Source: Mycobacterium sp.
GTDB lineage: Bacteria; Actinomycetota; Actinomycetes; Mycobacteriales; Mycobacteriaceae
Direction of reading: 5' to 3'
Length of the DNA: 64,000 nucleotides
Assembly: GCA_016197405.1 (NCBI GenBank)
Contig: JACPVR010000019.1
Span: 1-64,000 of the forward strand
The notes under the pieces were generated by a model. It was not told the origin of the DNA. It worked only from the letters and a program-made list of their open reading frames with translations, and did not search any database. Made by a program: the position numbers and the translations under genes. Positions 48,975 to 58,250 of the stretch are shown here, piece after piece (the stretch's first letter is position 1; each line of letters opens with the position of its first letter).

Positions 48975-49418
48975 TTACGCGTGCAATGTCTGGTGCAGAC
49001 CGTACGGAACGGCCTCCATCAGGGTGACGACCTGCGTGCGGCCACCGGGCAGCTGGTAGCTGCGTTGCGTACCGGCGCGGGCGCCGCTGATCGCCCGGCC
49101 CAATGGCGAACTCAGCGAGTACACCTCGATATCGCCGTAGTCGGCTTCACGGGTCCCGAGCAGGAACGTCTCGACATAGCCGGTGTCCTCGAATCGGACT
49201 CGCAACACCATCCCCGGCTCTGCGACACCGTCGTTGGGCGGGTCTTCTCCGATCACCGCCTCGACCAGCATCTCGTGGATCTGCTGTATCCGGCCCTGCT
49301 GGGCACGGCGAACCGCCACCGCGTTGCCGTCGTCGGACGGCGCGCCGGCCACACAGTTGTTCAGCACCTCCAGTTCATGGCGCAACTTCTCATGAGCTGC
49401 CGGGGTCAGCCAGATCAC
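48975..49418 (-). CDS. GreA/GreB-like transcription factor
   Basis: A 147-aa protein. The N-terminal half is a short coiled-coil hairpin (AAHEKLRHELEVLN, RRAQQGRIQQIHEMLVEAVIG), and the C-terminal half is the FKBP-like GreA/B domain (VLRVRFEDTGYVETFLLG, YSLSSPLGRAISGARAG, QVVTLMEAVPYG). Gre factors insert the coiled coil into the RNA polymerase secondary channel. The tip region here is Asp-containing but short (GAPSDDGNAV), so it may inhibit or modulate polymerase rather than stimulate cleavage. The canonical GreA gene is presumably elsewhere. Its 38-bp gap to the peptide transporter gene allows co-transcription. Confidence 0.8.
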   Translation of the reverse strand: MIWLTPAAHEKLRHELEVLNNCVAGAPSDDGNAVAVRRAQQGRIQQIHEMLVEAVIGEDPPNDGVAEPGMVLRVRFEDTGYVETFLLGTREADYGDIEVYSLSSPLGRAISGARAGTQRSYQLPGGRTQVVTLMEAVPYGLHQTLHA

Positions 49419-49502
49419 GTGTCGAACTCCTTCTCGGGTAGGGATTTGCCGTCAGGGACGGGACAGCACCGCCGCCCCTGACGGCCGGGGAGAGCCGAAC
49501 GA

Positions 49503-50759
49503 TCAGCGCAGCGGGTCGAATTCGCGCAGTGCCTCGGGTTGCTTGCCGGTGGTGATCTGCTCGGCCAGCAGTCGGCCGGTGACAGGTCCGTGCGCCAGGC
49601 CCCACATGCCGTGCCCGCCCGCCACGTACACGCCGGGCGCCGCCGCGCCGATCAACGGCCGGCCGTCGGCACTCACCGGCCGTGGACCCACCCAGACGTC
49701 CGAGCGATCCGCCCAGTGCACACCGTCGAGCATCTTGCGGGCCGACGCGACGACCGCGTCGACGCGGGCCGCAACGACAGGGTGATCGGGATCGGAGAAT
49801 TCCATGGTGCCGGCCACCCGTAGTCGACCCTGATACGGCGTGCACGCGACGCGTTGGACGGGAAGATAGATCGGAACCGGCACCGGATGGTCCACCGGGA
49901 CGGTGAACGAATACCCCCGCCCCGCCCGCACCGGTTGACGAATCCACTTGCGCACCAAGTCGTTCAACCAGGCACCCGTCGCGACCACCACGGCATCCGC
50001 GGTCAACTCGGCCCCTGCGCGCCCGAAGACACTGACGCGGCTTCGGGTCGGGACCACCTGAGTGACATCAAGGTCCACCATCGTTGCGCCGCGTGCGGCG
50101 ACCGCACGCCCCAGCGTCGTGACGAAGCGGCCCGGGTCCACGTAGCGTTGCGACTCGACGGCCAGCGCGGTGCTGACCGAACTTCCGGCCAGGGGCACGA
50201 AGTCACGCAGCTCGGCACCGGTCAACACAGTAAATTCGACACCCGCCTGCCCCTGGGCGCGCAGATAGCACAGCGCGTCGCTCAACTCCGCGGCACCCTC
50301 CGGGGAGTCGAACAGCGCGACGACGGGGGCATCGGTCATCGGCGCGTCCACGCCGTTGGCGGCCAATACGTCGAAGGCTTCCAGACATTCGGCGTTGAGC
50401 GGCAGGTTGGCACGCACCACCCGCCGCGCGGTCGACCACCGGCAGTTCGCGGCGAACCGGAGCAGGAAGGCCGCCAACGCCGGATCGGGGCGCAGCGGGA
50501 TATGCAGCGGTGCCGCCGAATCGAACAGCGACCTCAATCCCTGGCGCAACACCGGGGGTTGATTGAGCGGTGACGTCAGGGCCGGCGCGATCCAGCCCGC
50601 GTTACCCCAGGATGCCCCGGCGGCCACCCCGGTGCGGTCGACGACGGTGACCTCGACCCCGCGCTCCTGCAAGAACCACGCGACGGACAGGCCGACGATG
50701 CCCGATCCGATCACGATCACCGATCGCGGCCCGCCGTCGATGCGTTCGACGCCTTCCAT
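49503..50759 (-). CDS. FAD-dependent D-amino acid dehydrogenase-like oxidoreductase
   Basis: A 418-aa DAO-superfamily flavoprotein. IVIGSGIVGLSVAWFLQERG (about residues 13-32) is the FAD GxGxxG motif; GASWGNAGWIAP (about 47-58) is the DadA-type FAD loop; the C-terminal YVAGGHGMWGLAHGPVTGRL is the closing FAD segment. DadA-like enzymes oxidise D-amino acids to 2-oxo acids. ATG 50759 is preferred to an upstream GTG-like extension that lacks family similarity. A PucR-type regulator gene lies upstream on the same strand, and the gap contains three CGACAA boxes. The substrate may be a D-amino acid, hydroxyproline-like compound or sarcosine-like amine. Confidence 0.85.
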   Translation of the reverse strand: MEGVERIDGGPRSVIVIGSGIVGLSVAWFLQERGVEVTVVDRTGVAAGASWGNAGWIAPALTSPLNQPPVLRQGLRSLFDSAAPLHIPLRPDPALAAFLLRFAANCRWSTARRVVRANLPLNAECLEAFDVLAANGVDAPMTDAPVVALFDSPEGAAELSDALCYLRAQGQAGVEFTVLTGAELRDFVPLAGSSVSTALAVESQRYVDPGRFVTTLGRAVAARGATMVDLDVTQVVPTRSRVSVFGRAGAELTADAVVVATGAWLNDLVRKWIRQPVRAGRGYSFTVPVDHPVPVPIYLPVQRVACTPYQGRLRVAGTMEFSDPDHPVVAARVDAVVASARKMLDGVHWADRSDVWVGPRPVSADGRPLIGAAAPGVYVAGGHGMWGLAHGPVTGRLLAEQITTGKQPEALREFDPLR

Positions 50760-50830
50760 CCGACACCTCCACGTTCTCGCCTGTTCAGACCATGGTCGGT
50801 GCATGCGGATGACCCGCGCCCTGCGCCGAT

Positions 50831-50868
50831 CGACAACCAGGACGCGCCCGATTGTCGTGATTCGACAA
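50831..50868. promoter_or_regulatory. CGACAA boxes, candidate PucR operator
   Basis: TTGTCG (50852-50857), 5 bp, CGACAA (50863-50868) form a dyad; a third CGACAA half-site is at 50831-50836. They lie between the PucR-type gene stop and the dehydrogenase start, placing them in the dehydrogenase promoter. Spacing of half-sites is 21 and 32 bases from the first box. Confidence 0.5.
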
Positions 50869-50873
50869 CGGCG

Positions 50874-52370
50874 TCAGTTGAGCGTGGCTAGCTCGATCAT
50901 GAGCGCGAGCCGCTTGCGCGGGTCGTTCAACGGCAACTGCACGACCTCGGCCATCTTGCGCAGCCGGTATCGGACGGTGTTCTCGTGCACTCCCAGCGCC
51001 GCGCCGGCGGCGACCGGATCACCCTGGGCGGCCAGCCACGCCTGCAGTGTCGCCACATACTGGGTTGCGTTCTGGGCGTCGTGGCGGGCCAAGACGGCCA
51101 CCGGGCCACGACTGGGACCGGGGCCCACGGCAGCGGCGGTGCGCAAACGTTGCAGCAGAACGTCATCCCAGGCTTCGTCGTAGGCCGGTGGCGGACCCGT
51201 CGGCGATGCCTCGTGCAGGGCCAGGCACTCGTCGGCCTCGCGGCGGGCTTCGGTCAGCGTGGCGACGCGCGCGGGCGCGCTGATACCGGCCCGGACGTCG
51301 GCCCGGTGCGGCAGCCCTGCCCGTAGCCCCCCGATCCACCGCCGCGCCGCGTCGGCACTGTCGGGCAGCACCGTGTAGACGGTGTTGTCCACCAGCGCGC
51401 TGCGGCCCGGTCGCGACCACCCGAAACCCGCTGTGGCCAGCTCGAATGCCAGCAGCAGTGCGGTGTGGCGCTCGCCGCCGGCACCCAACTGCGCGCGTAA
51501 CGCGATGACCCGCAGTTCCCCGGGTGGCAGGCCCAGCTTGCTGGCCACCGTGCCGGCGTCGGCATTACCGTCGAGCAACCGGATGACCGACTCGGCTTCG
51601 ATCTGGCGTTCCAGGTCGGCGCTGGCCCGCGAACGCAGCAGGTGCAGTGCGACGGTGCGCGCCCCGTTGGTCAGCGCTGCCCGCGGTCCGTCCACTAGCT
51701 CCTGCGGGCAGGCCACCCATACCGATCCGAGCAGTTCGCGACCGACCCGGGCGGCCATTGCCATCCGCCCGGTCAGCCCGTGCTCGTCGTCGGCCGCGAT
51801 GAACAGCGGCTCGTCGGACGTGTTCAGGTGCGCGAAGACACCACGCCGGTCCAGGAAGGACCGGACCCGATCGGGGATCTGTCGATCCAGGATCGTCTGT
51901 ACCCGAGCCGGATCGGCGTCGTGCTGCGACCGCGAATATGCCAGCAGACCGTTCATCCGATCCACGATCACGACGGGGTCGCCGATTGCGTCGGCCAGGC
52001 TGTCTGCCAGGGCGAAAAGGTCGGTCGGTCCGCGGCCGGATTCGGTCTCACGGCCCTCGAGCACCAGACCGTAGACGACGGCGGCCAGCTCGCTCCATGA
52101 CACCGTTGCCTCGACCGTGAGCACGGCGATGTCTGCAGGTATCGGCGCGTCGAGGAGGCCGGCACGCACCAGCACCGCCACTGCTCCGGTCGACCGGGCC
52201 CACTGCAAAGCCTCCACGGCAGAGCGCACACCGATGGCGAGCAGGACGTCACCGGCCGTTGATTCCGGCAATGCCACGCTGCGCAATTCGGCCGATCGCG
52301 GTACCGAACCCAGCTGCGCCGACACGCCGTATCCGCCGAGTACGTTGACCAACCGGTCGAGTGTGATCAT
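50874..52370 (-). CDS. PucR-family transcriptional regulator
   Basis: A 498-aa regulator. The N-terminal 130 residues form the PucR domain (LDRLVNVLGGYGVSAQL... STAGDVLLAIGV), followed by a GAF-like section (IVDRMNGLLAYSRSQHD; GRMAMAARVGRELLGSVWVA), a GGDEF-like CdaR middle and a C-terminal helix-turn-helix (about 440-495: AWLAAQGDPVAAGAALGVHE with NTVRYRLRKM). PucR proteins activate catabolism of purines, amines or amino acids when inducer is present. Here the only gene downstream is the D-amino acid dehydrogenase, with CGACAA boxes between them, so it probably activates that gene. Confidence 0.9.
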   Translation of the reverse strand: MITLDRLVNVLGGYGVSAQLGSVPRSAELRSVALPESTAGDVLLAIGVRSAVEALQWARSTGAVAVLVRAGLLDAPIPADIAVLTVEATVSWSELAAVVYGLVLEGRETESGRGPTDLFALADSLADAIGDPVVIVDRMNGLLAYSRSQHDADPARVQTILDRQIPDRVRSFLDRRGVFAHLNTSDEPLFIAADDEHGLTGRMAMAARVGRELLGSVWVACPQELVDGPRAALTNGARTVALHLLRSRASADLERQIEAESVIRLLDGNADAGTVASKLGLPPGELRVIALRAQLGAGGERHTALLLAFELATAGFGWSRPGRSALVDNTVYTVLPDSADAARRWIGGLRAGLPHRADVRAGISAPARVATLTEARREADECLALHEASPTGPPPAYDEAWDDVLLQRLRTAAAVGPGPSRGPVAVLARHDAQNATQYVATLQAWLAAQGDPVAAGAALGVHENTVRYRLRKMAEVVQLPLNDPRKRLALMIELATLN

Positions 52371-52385
52371 CGAGAAGCCGTGCGG

Positions 52386-53234
52386 TCAGCCGCGGCCACT
52401 GGTTCCCGCGACTGTCAGCTCCAGCACCAACCCGGCACCGCACACCACCGTGACGATCGAAAGTGCCACCCAGTCGGCCATTTTCGGGCGGGTCGGCGCC
52501 GCCGCGATCTGTCCTGCGCCGCCGCGCGCGGTGATGGCGTCACCCATTTCGTCGGCGCGCCGCAGCATCACCACGATTCCCGCCGTCAGCAGGTCGACGA
52601 TCTCGCGGGCCCAGTACTTGCGCCGCTGACGGCGGGTACGCAATTCCGGCTTGGGCCGCAACTTTCGGGCGGCGTAGAGCAGGCGGAACTCGTCGACGAG
52701 CATCGGGAAGGCCCGCAGCGACAATGCCAGTGCCACCGCCCAATCCGCGATGGGCAGTCGCAGGAACCGCAGCGGCCGGCCCAATGTGGCTACCGCCGGG
52801 GCGATTTCGGAGACGTTGGTGGTCCATGACACCAGCCCGCCCAGCAGCAACAGCACTATCGACAGCGCGGTGACCCGCAGGAATTTGCCCAGGCCGCCGA
52901 GACCCAGTTGCACCGAGCCGATGTCGATGAACGGGGCACCGCCGGCGAACGACGCCGTGATACCGCCGATGAGCACCAGCAGCCAGAGAAAGACCGGGAT
53001 CGAGGGCAGCACACTGCGCGGGATGCGGGCCATCCGCATGGCGACCGCGATCAGCAGCGCGACCAATGCGATCGGCACCCAGCCCGGGTAGAAGGTCAGC
53101 AGCACACCGATGGCGAAGACGACGATGAGTTTGGTACCGGCCCACAGCTCGTGGATCGGGCTGGTGCCGGGCACCGGGCGCAGCAGAACAAGGGGCCGGG
53201 ACTGCGGATTCTTCTGTGGCGCGGCGCTTGTCAT
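52386..53234 (-). CDS. ecfT: Energy-coupling factor (ECF) transporter T component
   Basis: A 282-aa membrane protein of the CbiQ/EcfT family with about five helices: [70 protein letters not shown] and a C-terminal one. The cytoplasmic region ends with the coupling helices typical of EcfT, including [13 protein letters not shown] and [15 protein letters not shown], whose A-R-G motif docks to the ATPases. The ATG overlaps the stop of the ATPase fusion gene by 4 bp. Together they form an ECF importer; I recall the M. tuberculosis equivalents Rv2325c and Rv2326c. The substrate (vitamin or metal) is not identified. Confidence 0.85.
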   Translation of the reverse strand: MTSAAPQKNPQSRPLVLLRPVPGTSPIHELWAGTKLIVVFAIGVLLTFYPGWVPIALVALLIAVAMRMARIPRSVLPSIPVFLWLLVLIGGITASFAGGAPFIDIGSVQLGLGGLGKFLRVTALSIVLLLLGGLVSWTTNVSEIAPAVATLGRPLRFLRLPIADWAVALALSLRAFPMLVDEFRLLYAARKLRPKPELRTRRQRRKYWAREIVDLLTAGIVVMLRRADEMGDAITARGGAGQIAAAPTRPKMADWVALSIVTVVCGAGLVLELTVAGTSGRG

Positions 53235-55285
53235 GCCAGCTCCCCCGCCGGCTCGGTCAGCGCCGGTTCCAGCACGCCGTCGTTGAGGTGCAGGATGCGC
53301 GGGCACAGCTCTTCCAGCCCGGCGAAATCATGCGATATCACCACGACCGTCAGGCCGGCGTTGCGACGCAGATCGGTCAGCAGCCGCAACAGCCCCGCCT
53401 GACTGGCGGCATCGAGACCGGCCAGCGGCTCGTCGAGGATGAGCGCCCGCGGTGAACGCGCCAACAGACCGGCCAGTACGACCCGGCGCATCTGTCCGCC
53501 GGAGAGCTGGTCGACGCGGCGCCGGGCCAGCGAGGCATCCAGGCCGACTGCCGCGAGGGCGGTGTTGACCCGGACCGTGTCCGATGGCGAAAAGCCCGCC
53601 GCCGACGCCACTTCCACGTCGACGCGGGCCCGCATCAGCTGCAGCCGCGCCGCCTGGAAGGCGATCGCCACGGTACCCACCTTTTCGTCGGCCGGTTCAC
53701 CGTCGACCAGCGCACGTCCGACCGACGGCGTGGTCAACCCGGCCATGATCCAGGCCAGCGTCGATTTACCCGACCCGTTGCCGCCGTGGATGAGCAGGCC
53801 GTCGCCCTCGTTGACCACGAAACTGATATCGCGCAGTGCCGGTTTGGCCCATGGTGTTCCGGTGGCGTATTCGTGGCTCACCCGGTCGAGTTGCAGCACC
53901 GGCACGCCGGACGATCGCGGGCTGAACGACACCGTCGGCGCAGGAGCGTCGGCGATCTCCACCAGCGGGGCGTTGTCGAGGGATTCCGACAGGCTCACGG
54001 TCCGGTCCGCCGATTCGGCCTCGTTGTTGTAATGCGTGATCGCCAGCAGTGACATCCGCCGGCGTTCGGTCAGCCCGGACAACACCTCGAGCAGTGCTTC
54101 GCGGCCGTTCTGGTCGACCATCGAGGTGACCTCGTCGGCGATGAGCAACGCCGGGTCGCGGGCCAGCGCCGCCGCGACCGCCAGCCGTTGCAGTTCGCCA
54201 CCGGACAGCCCGCCGGTATCGCGTTCCCCCATGCCGGACAGGCCGACCTCGTCGAGCAACCGGTCCACGTCGACCTTGGTGCCCGGCGGCAGACCCCACA
54301 CCACATCGTCGGCGACCCGGGTGCCGAGCACCTGACTTTCCGGGTGCTGCAGGATCACCGCGGTGCCACCGGCGCGGCCCAGACCGACGGCACCGGGCCG
54401 CGTGACGGTCCCCGACGTCGGCTCGCGCCCGGACAGGATCAGCATCAGCGTGGTCTTGCCGGAACCGTTGGCGCCGGTGACCGCGACATGTTCGCCGACG
54501 TCGACGTGTAGGTCGGTCGGCGCCAGTGCGTCGTGCTCGGCATGGGGATAGCGGAATCCGACGTCCGCCAGGCGCACCGGGACGGGTCCGGCGGCCTCGC
54601 CGGCCAGGTCGCCCGCGGACGGATCGAGTTTGTGCACATCCGGTATGCCGCGCAGCCGTTCCAGCACGCGCGACATCGCCCACCAACCGATCAGCGACAC
54701 GATGACGACGGCGAATATCGAATAGACGATCAGCAACAGCGGCCAGACCGACAGCGCGGAGTCGAAGATGTTCTTCAGATCGACGGCGACCGGCTGCATA
54801 CCCGGGATGTAGTCGAGGATTCGGACCATACCGTCGATGTTGGCCGTCATCGCCTCGAAGATCAGATGACGCAACCGGACCAGTACCAGCAGGCAGACGA
54901 CGGTGAAGGCGCCCAGCGCCGCTCCGGCGATCACCGAGACGAGTACGACGGTGGGCGTGCCGCGACCGCGTCGTTTCACGATGCCGGCGAGCCCGCCGAT
55001 ATACGCGCAGTTGAGCACCGTCATCAGGCCGCCGACACCGGCCACCAGGAAGGCGATCACCGCGCCGGCGAATGCCGCGGCGATCAGCACCAGCACCCGG
55101 TAGCGGTAGGCCAGCAGTCCCATCGGGACCGTCGCCAGCAGGGACAACCCGGCGGCGAACGGGACGACCACGGCCAGGATCGCCAGGGCGGCCGAGGCCG
55201 CGGCGACCACGGCTGCGTGTGCCATCTCGCCGGGAAGCAACGACCTCGACCGAATCGGCTCGACGGCCGGGCTGGTCGCGGTCAT
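53231..55285 (-). CDS. ECF transporter fusion: membrane S-like domain plus two ABC ATPases
   Basis: A 684-aa protein combining three parts usually on separate chains. Residues about 20-215 carry six membrane helices resembling a substrate-binding S component ([58 protein letters not shown]). The first ATPase (about 238-430) has Walker [10 protein letters not shown] near 271, signature LSGGE and Walker B ALLIADE; the second (about 450-675) has GGNGSGKST near 503, LSGGQ near 594 and ALILDE. So one gene supplies S, A1 and A2, with EcfT from the next gene. ATG 55285 is chosen as the first Met before the helices; longer frames reach into the promoter. It faces the MarR gene divergently. Confidence 0.85.
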   Translation of the reverse strand: MTATSPAVEPIRSRSLLPGEMAHAAVVAAASAALAILAVVVPFAAGLSLLATVPMGLLAYRYRVLVLIAAAFAGAVIAFLVAGVGGLMTVLNCAYIGGLAGIVKRRGRGTPTVVLVSVIAGAALGAFTVVCLLVLVRLRHLIFEAMTANIDGMVRILDYIPGMQPVAVDLKNIFDSALSVWPLLLIVYSIFAVVIVSLIGWWAMSRVLERLRGIPDVHKLDPSAGDLAGEAAGPVPVRLADVGFRYPHAEHDALAPTDLHVDVGEHVAVTGANGSGKTTLMLILSGREPTSGTVTRPGAVGLGRAGGTAVILQHPESQVLGTRVADDVVWGLPPGTKVDVDRLLDEVGLSGMGERDTGGLSGGELQRLAVAAALARDPALLIADEVTSMVDQNGREALLEVLSGLTERRRMSLLAITHYNNEAESADRTVSLSESLDNAPLVEIADAPAPTVSFSPRSSGVPVLQLDRVSHEYATGTPWAKPALRDISFVVNEGDGLLIHGGNGSGKSTLAWIMAGLTTPSVGRALVDGEPADEKVGTVAIAFQAARLQLMRARVDVEVASAAGFSPSDTVRVNTALAAVGLDASLARRRVDQLSGGQMRRVVLAGLLARSPRALILDEPLAGLDAASQAGLLRLLTDLRRNAGLTVVVISHDFAGLEELCPRILHLNDGVLEPALTEPAGELA

Positions 55286-55374
55286 TTCACGATTCTGCCA
55301 GGCGTCTGGGAGTGCCTGGTGAGCGCGCTCGGTGCGCGGGGGTCGAGTTGGTCCAGACCGGACTGCGTTTGATC

Positions 55375-55393
55375 TACATAGCAAATCTATGTA
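55375..55393. promoter_or_regulatory. 19-bp perfect palindrome, MarR operator
   Basis: TACATAG (55375-55381), CAAAT, CTATGTA (55387-55393): perfect 7-bp arms around a 5-bp centre, the size of a MarR-dimer site. It ends 10 bp before the MarR ATG, overlapping the likely -10 region, and 90 bp from the divergent ECF gene start. Confidence 0.75.
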
Positions 55394-55403
55394 AATTGGG
55401 GGG

Positions 55404-55856
55404 ATGACTGTCAGTCCCCCACCTGCGACCACGCATCTGGGTAGCGACCTGCTCGGGGTGGTTTCACGGCTCAATCGGCTGGCCACCCAACGTACCCGGC
55501 TACCGCTGCCCTGGGCCCAGGCCCGGTTGCTGTCGACGATCGAGGACCGCGGCGAGGCCCGCATCTCCGATCTGGCCGCGCTCGATCACTGCTCGCAGCC
55601 GACCATGACAACCCAGGTGCGCCGTCTCGAAGACGCCGGCCTGGTGACTCGAACCGCCGATCCCGCCGATGCCCGCGCGGTGCTCATCGCGATCACCGAC
55701 AAGGGCGTGCGGACGCTGACCGAGATCCGCGCGAACCGCACCGCAGTCATCGATCCCCTGTTGGCCCATCTCGATGAGGAGCAACGCCAGGTGCTCGCCG
55801 ACGCCGTCGACGTCCTGCGCAGTGTGCTCAAGCAGGCCGACACCACCAACAGTTAG
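55404..55856 (+). CDS. MarR-family transcriptional regulator
   Basis: A 150-aa winged-helix regulator. The DNA-binding part is [20 protein letters not shown] with [21 protein letters not shown] forming the recognition helix and wing (the D-x-R of the wing is present as DPADAR). The dimer helices are at both ends ([37 protein letters not shown]). It is followed after a few bases by an MFS exporter, the usual MarR/efflux arrangement, and preceded by a 19-bp perfect palindrome that it likely binds to repress itself and the exporter until a drug or phenolic ligand releases it. I recall Rv2327 as the M. tuberculosis equivalent position. Confidence 0.92.
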   Translation: MTVSPPPATTHLGSDLLGVVSRLNRLATQRTRLPLPWAQARLLSTIEDRGEARISDLAALDHCSQPTMTTQVRRLEDAGLVTRTADPADARAVLIAITDKGVRTLTEIRANRTAVIDPLLAHLDEEQRQVLADAVDVLRSVLKQADTTNS

Positions 55857-55870
55857 GAGCAGTGCGCAGT

Positions 55871-57073
55871 ATGTGGCGCCAACCAAAAGCCGTCTGGGCC
55901 GTCGCTTTCGCCTCCGTCGTGGCCTTCATGGGAATCGGCCTCGTCGACCCGATCCTCAAGCCGATCGCCGACAACCTCGACGCATCGCCGTCGCAGGTGT
56001 CGCTGTTGTTCACCAGCTACATGGCGGTCATGGGTGTGGCGATGCTGATCACCGGCGTGGTCTCGAGCCGCATCGGCCCGAAACGCACCCTGCTGCTCGG
56101 ACTGGTCATCATCATCGCCGGCGCCGGGCTGGCCGGGATGAGCGACACCGTGATGGGCATCGTCGGCTGGCGCGCGCTGTGGGGATTGGGCAACGCCTTG
56201 TTCATCGCGACGGCACTGGCCACCATCGTGAACTCCGCGCGCGGTTCGGTGGCCCAGGCGATCATCCTCTACGAGGCGGCGCTGGGTCTGGGTATCGCCG
56301 TCGGCCCCCTCGTCGGCGGCGTGCTGGGCTCGATCTCTTGGCGTGGACCGTTTTTCGGTGTCTCGGCACTGATGGCCGTCGCGCTGGTGGTGACGACGTT
56401 CCTGCTGCCGGAAACCCCGCGGCCCGCGCGCGCCACCACATTGGCCGATCCGTTCCGCGCGCTGCGGCACCGCGGTCTGCTCGGCGTGGCCGTCACGGCC
56501 CTGCTGTACAACTTCGGGTTCTTCACCCTGCTGGCATTCACCCCGTTCCCGCTCGATATGACGGCCCATCAGATCGGCCTGATCTTCTTCGGCTGGGGTC
56601 TGTGCCTGGCGTTCACCTCGGTGGTCGTCGCGCCCCGGCTGCAGCACCGGTTCGGAACCGTGCGGGTGCTCATCCTCAACCTGCTGGCGTTCACCGCAGT
56701 GCTTGCGGTGATGGCGATCTGGACCGATTCCAAGGCCGTCCTGGCCGCCGGCGTGGTGGTCGCCGGGTTGTTCATCGGTATCAACAACACCCTGATCACC
56801 GAGACCGTGATGAAGGCCGCGCCCGTCGAACGCGGGGTGGCGTCGGCGGCCTACAGTTTCCTGCGCTTCGGCGGTGCCGCGGTCGCACCTTGGCTGGCCG
56901 GGGTGCTGGGCGAGGAGTTCAGCGCGCACCTGCCGTTCTGGGTGGGTGCCGGGGCCGTGCTGGCCGGTGCCGTGGTGCTGTTCGCGACCCGGCCATATCT
57001 GGTCGGCATCGATGAGCCCGAAACCGAACTCGAAGAGCTCGAGGACGAAGCCGAGGCGATCACCCTCACCTGA
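55871..57073 (+). CDS. MFS drug-efflux-type transporter
   Basis: A 400-aa 12-helix major facilitator. Helix 1 has AVAFASVVAFMGIGLVDPIL, the helix 2-3 loop GVVSSRIGPKRTLLLG carries the MFS Arg/Gly motif, and GLGIAVGPLVGGVLGSISW in helix 5 is the drug/proton antiporter motif C (GxxxGPxxGG). The C-terminal tail is strongly acidic (EPETELEELEDEAEA). Its start is ATG 55871: the AGGAG at 55855-55859 is only 2 bases from a GTG at 55862 but 11 from this ATG. It is co-transcribed with MarR, 14 bp downstream, and so probably exports a toxic compound sensed by MarR. Confidence 0.88.
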   Translation: MWRQPKAVWAVAFASVVAFMGIGLVDPILKPIADNLDASPSQVSLLFTSYMAVMGVAMLITGVVSSRIGPKRTLLLGLVIIIAGAGLAGMSDTVMGIVGWRALWGLGNALFIATALATIVNSARGSVAQAIILYEAALGLGIAVGPLVGGVLGSISWRGPFFGVSALMAVALVVTTFLLPETPRPARATTLADPFRALRHRGLLGVAVTALLYNFGFFTLLAFTPFPLDMTAHQIGLIFFGWGLCLAFTSVVVAPRLQHRFGTVRVLILNLLAFTAVLAVMAIWTDSKAVLAAGVVVAGLFIGINNTLITETVMKAAPVERGVASAAYSFLRFGGAAVAPWLAGVLGEEFSAHLPFWVGAGAVLAGAVVLFATRPYLVGIDEPETELEELEDEAEAITLT

Positions 57074-57083
57074 CCGGCAGAAA

Positions 57084-58115
57084 TCACCGTCTCGGCGCAG
57101 AGAACAGGAAGAACTGGGTGGTCAGCTTCGAGCTGAAGTTGTCATCGCTGACCAGGACCACCGACTGACGGCCGTCGGGCAGCGCCGGTCCCAGCGTGAT
57201 GCCCTCGACATTGTCCAGCGGTCGCGGGCCTCCGGGAGCCGACAGGTCGGCCAGCAGGGTCTTGGTGAGCACCGCACCGTCGGGCGCTGCGTCGGCCACG
57301 GTGGCCCGGTAGATCCGCACGGCGGTCGGCGGTCCACCGCGTTCGATGGTCAAGAACTCCGAGTCCGACAGCGCGACGAAATCCGACAAGCCGATCTCCA
57401 CCCCGTCCCGCGGCGGGTCCAAGGGATACCTGTACTGCGCCAGAACTTTTCGATCGTCGACGCCGAACTTGACGATCCGGGTCAGCAGCGGATCGTCACC
57501 GTAGAGCGGATTCTCCATACCCGCGAAAAGTGTCTGGCCGTCGGGGCTCAGCGTCAACGCCTCGGGACCCCGGTTCGGCTGCACACCGGCGCCCGGCCGA
57601 GGCTGCAGGACGAAGTCTCCCGGTAACTCGAACTCGCCCCGGTAGCTGCCGTCGAGACCGGCGATACGCACCCACGGCTGCGGGACCACCGGGCTGCCAT
57701 CACCTTTCGGGCGCCCGCCCTCCGAAGACCAGTACAGCTGCCCACGGCCGGAGTCGACGGCGATACCTTCGGCATCGGGGGCCTGGTCGGGTGGGAACGC
57801 TCGCCCGTCGCGGTCCAGCAGCGCGAACATCCCGGTGAACGTCACGGTGTCGACACCGCGGTCCGACAACGCCAGATCGACGGTGTAGAAGCGGGCCGGA
57901 CCGTGCTCGGCCTTGTCGTCGCTGACGACGAAGTAACGCCGCCCGACCGGGTCATAGCTGATGGCCGACAAACCGCCGATCACGGTGTCGGAGAACACCG
58001 CACCGGAGGCGACCTGCCGCTGGCCGACGAAGGTCAGTTCGCCCGATGCCGCCGGCGTCGAGGCGCAGCCGGCCACGAGGAGGCACAGCGCCAGCGCACG
58101 GTAGAGCCGCAACAT
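57084..58115 (-). CDS. Phytase-like (esterase-like) lipoprotein
   Basis: A 343-aa exported protein. ATG 58115 gives LYRALALCLLVAGCASTP, a classical signal with lipobox LVAGC, so it is lipid-anchored. The mature part is a beta-propeller of the esterase-like-activity-of-phytase family (PF13449 type): GLSAISYDPVGRRYFVVSDD, PDAEGIAVDSGRGQLYWSSE, PEALTLSPDGQTLFAGMEN, LDNVEGITLGPALPDGRQ. Acidic residues at blade tops (PDAEG, NRGPEAL, NVEGI) would bind Ca and phosphate esters. The substrate is unknown; phytate or another phosphorylated or esterified compound is possible. Divergent from the acyl-CoA oxidase-type gene; converges on the MFS gene, 10 bp apart. Confidence 0.82.
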   Translation of the reverse strand: MLRLYRALALCLLVAGCASTPAASGELTFVGQRQVASGAVFSDTVIGGLSAISYDPVGRRYFVVSDDKAEHGPARFYTVDLALSDRGVDTVTFTGMFALLDRDGRAFPPDQAPDAEGIAVDSGRGQLYWSSEGGRPKGDGSPVVPQPWVRIAGLDGSYRGEFELPGDFVLQPRPGAGVQPNRGPEALTLSPDGQTLFAGMENPLYGDDPLLTRIVKFGVDDRKVLAQYRYPLDPPRDGVEIGLSDFVALSDSEFLTIERGGPPTAVRIYRATVADAAPDGAVLTKTLLADLSAPGGPRPLDNVEGITLGPALPDGRQSVVLVSDDNFSSKLTTQFFLFSAPRR

Positions 58116-58250
58116 CGACACGACGGTACCCATCGGGAGCCTGCTCTCGACGGGTGGTCGACCCGCTGTGATTCACGCCACCGCGACACCGGTTTTCCCG
58201 CGTTTGCCGCAGACGGGTTTGCCGGTCGCCTCCACGGGTTACCGTCGGGT

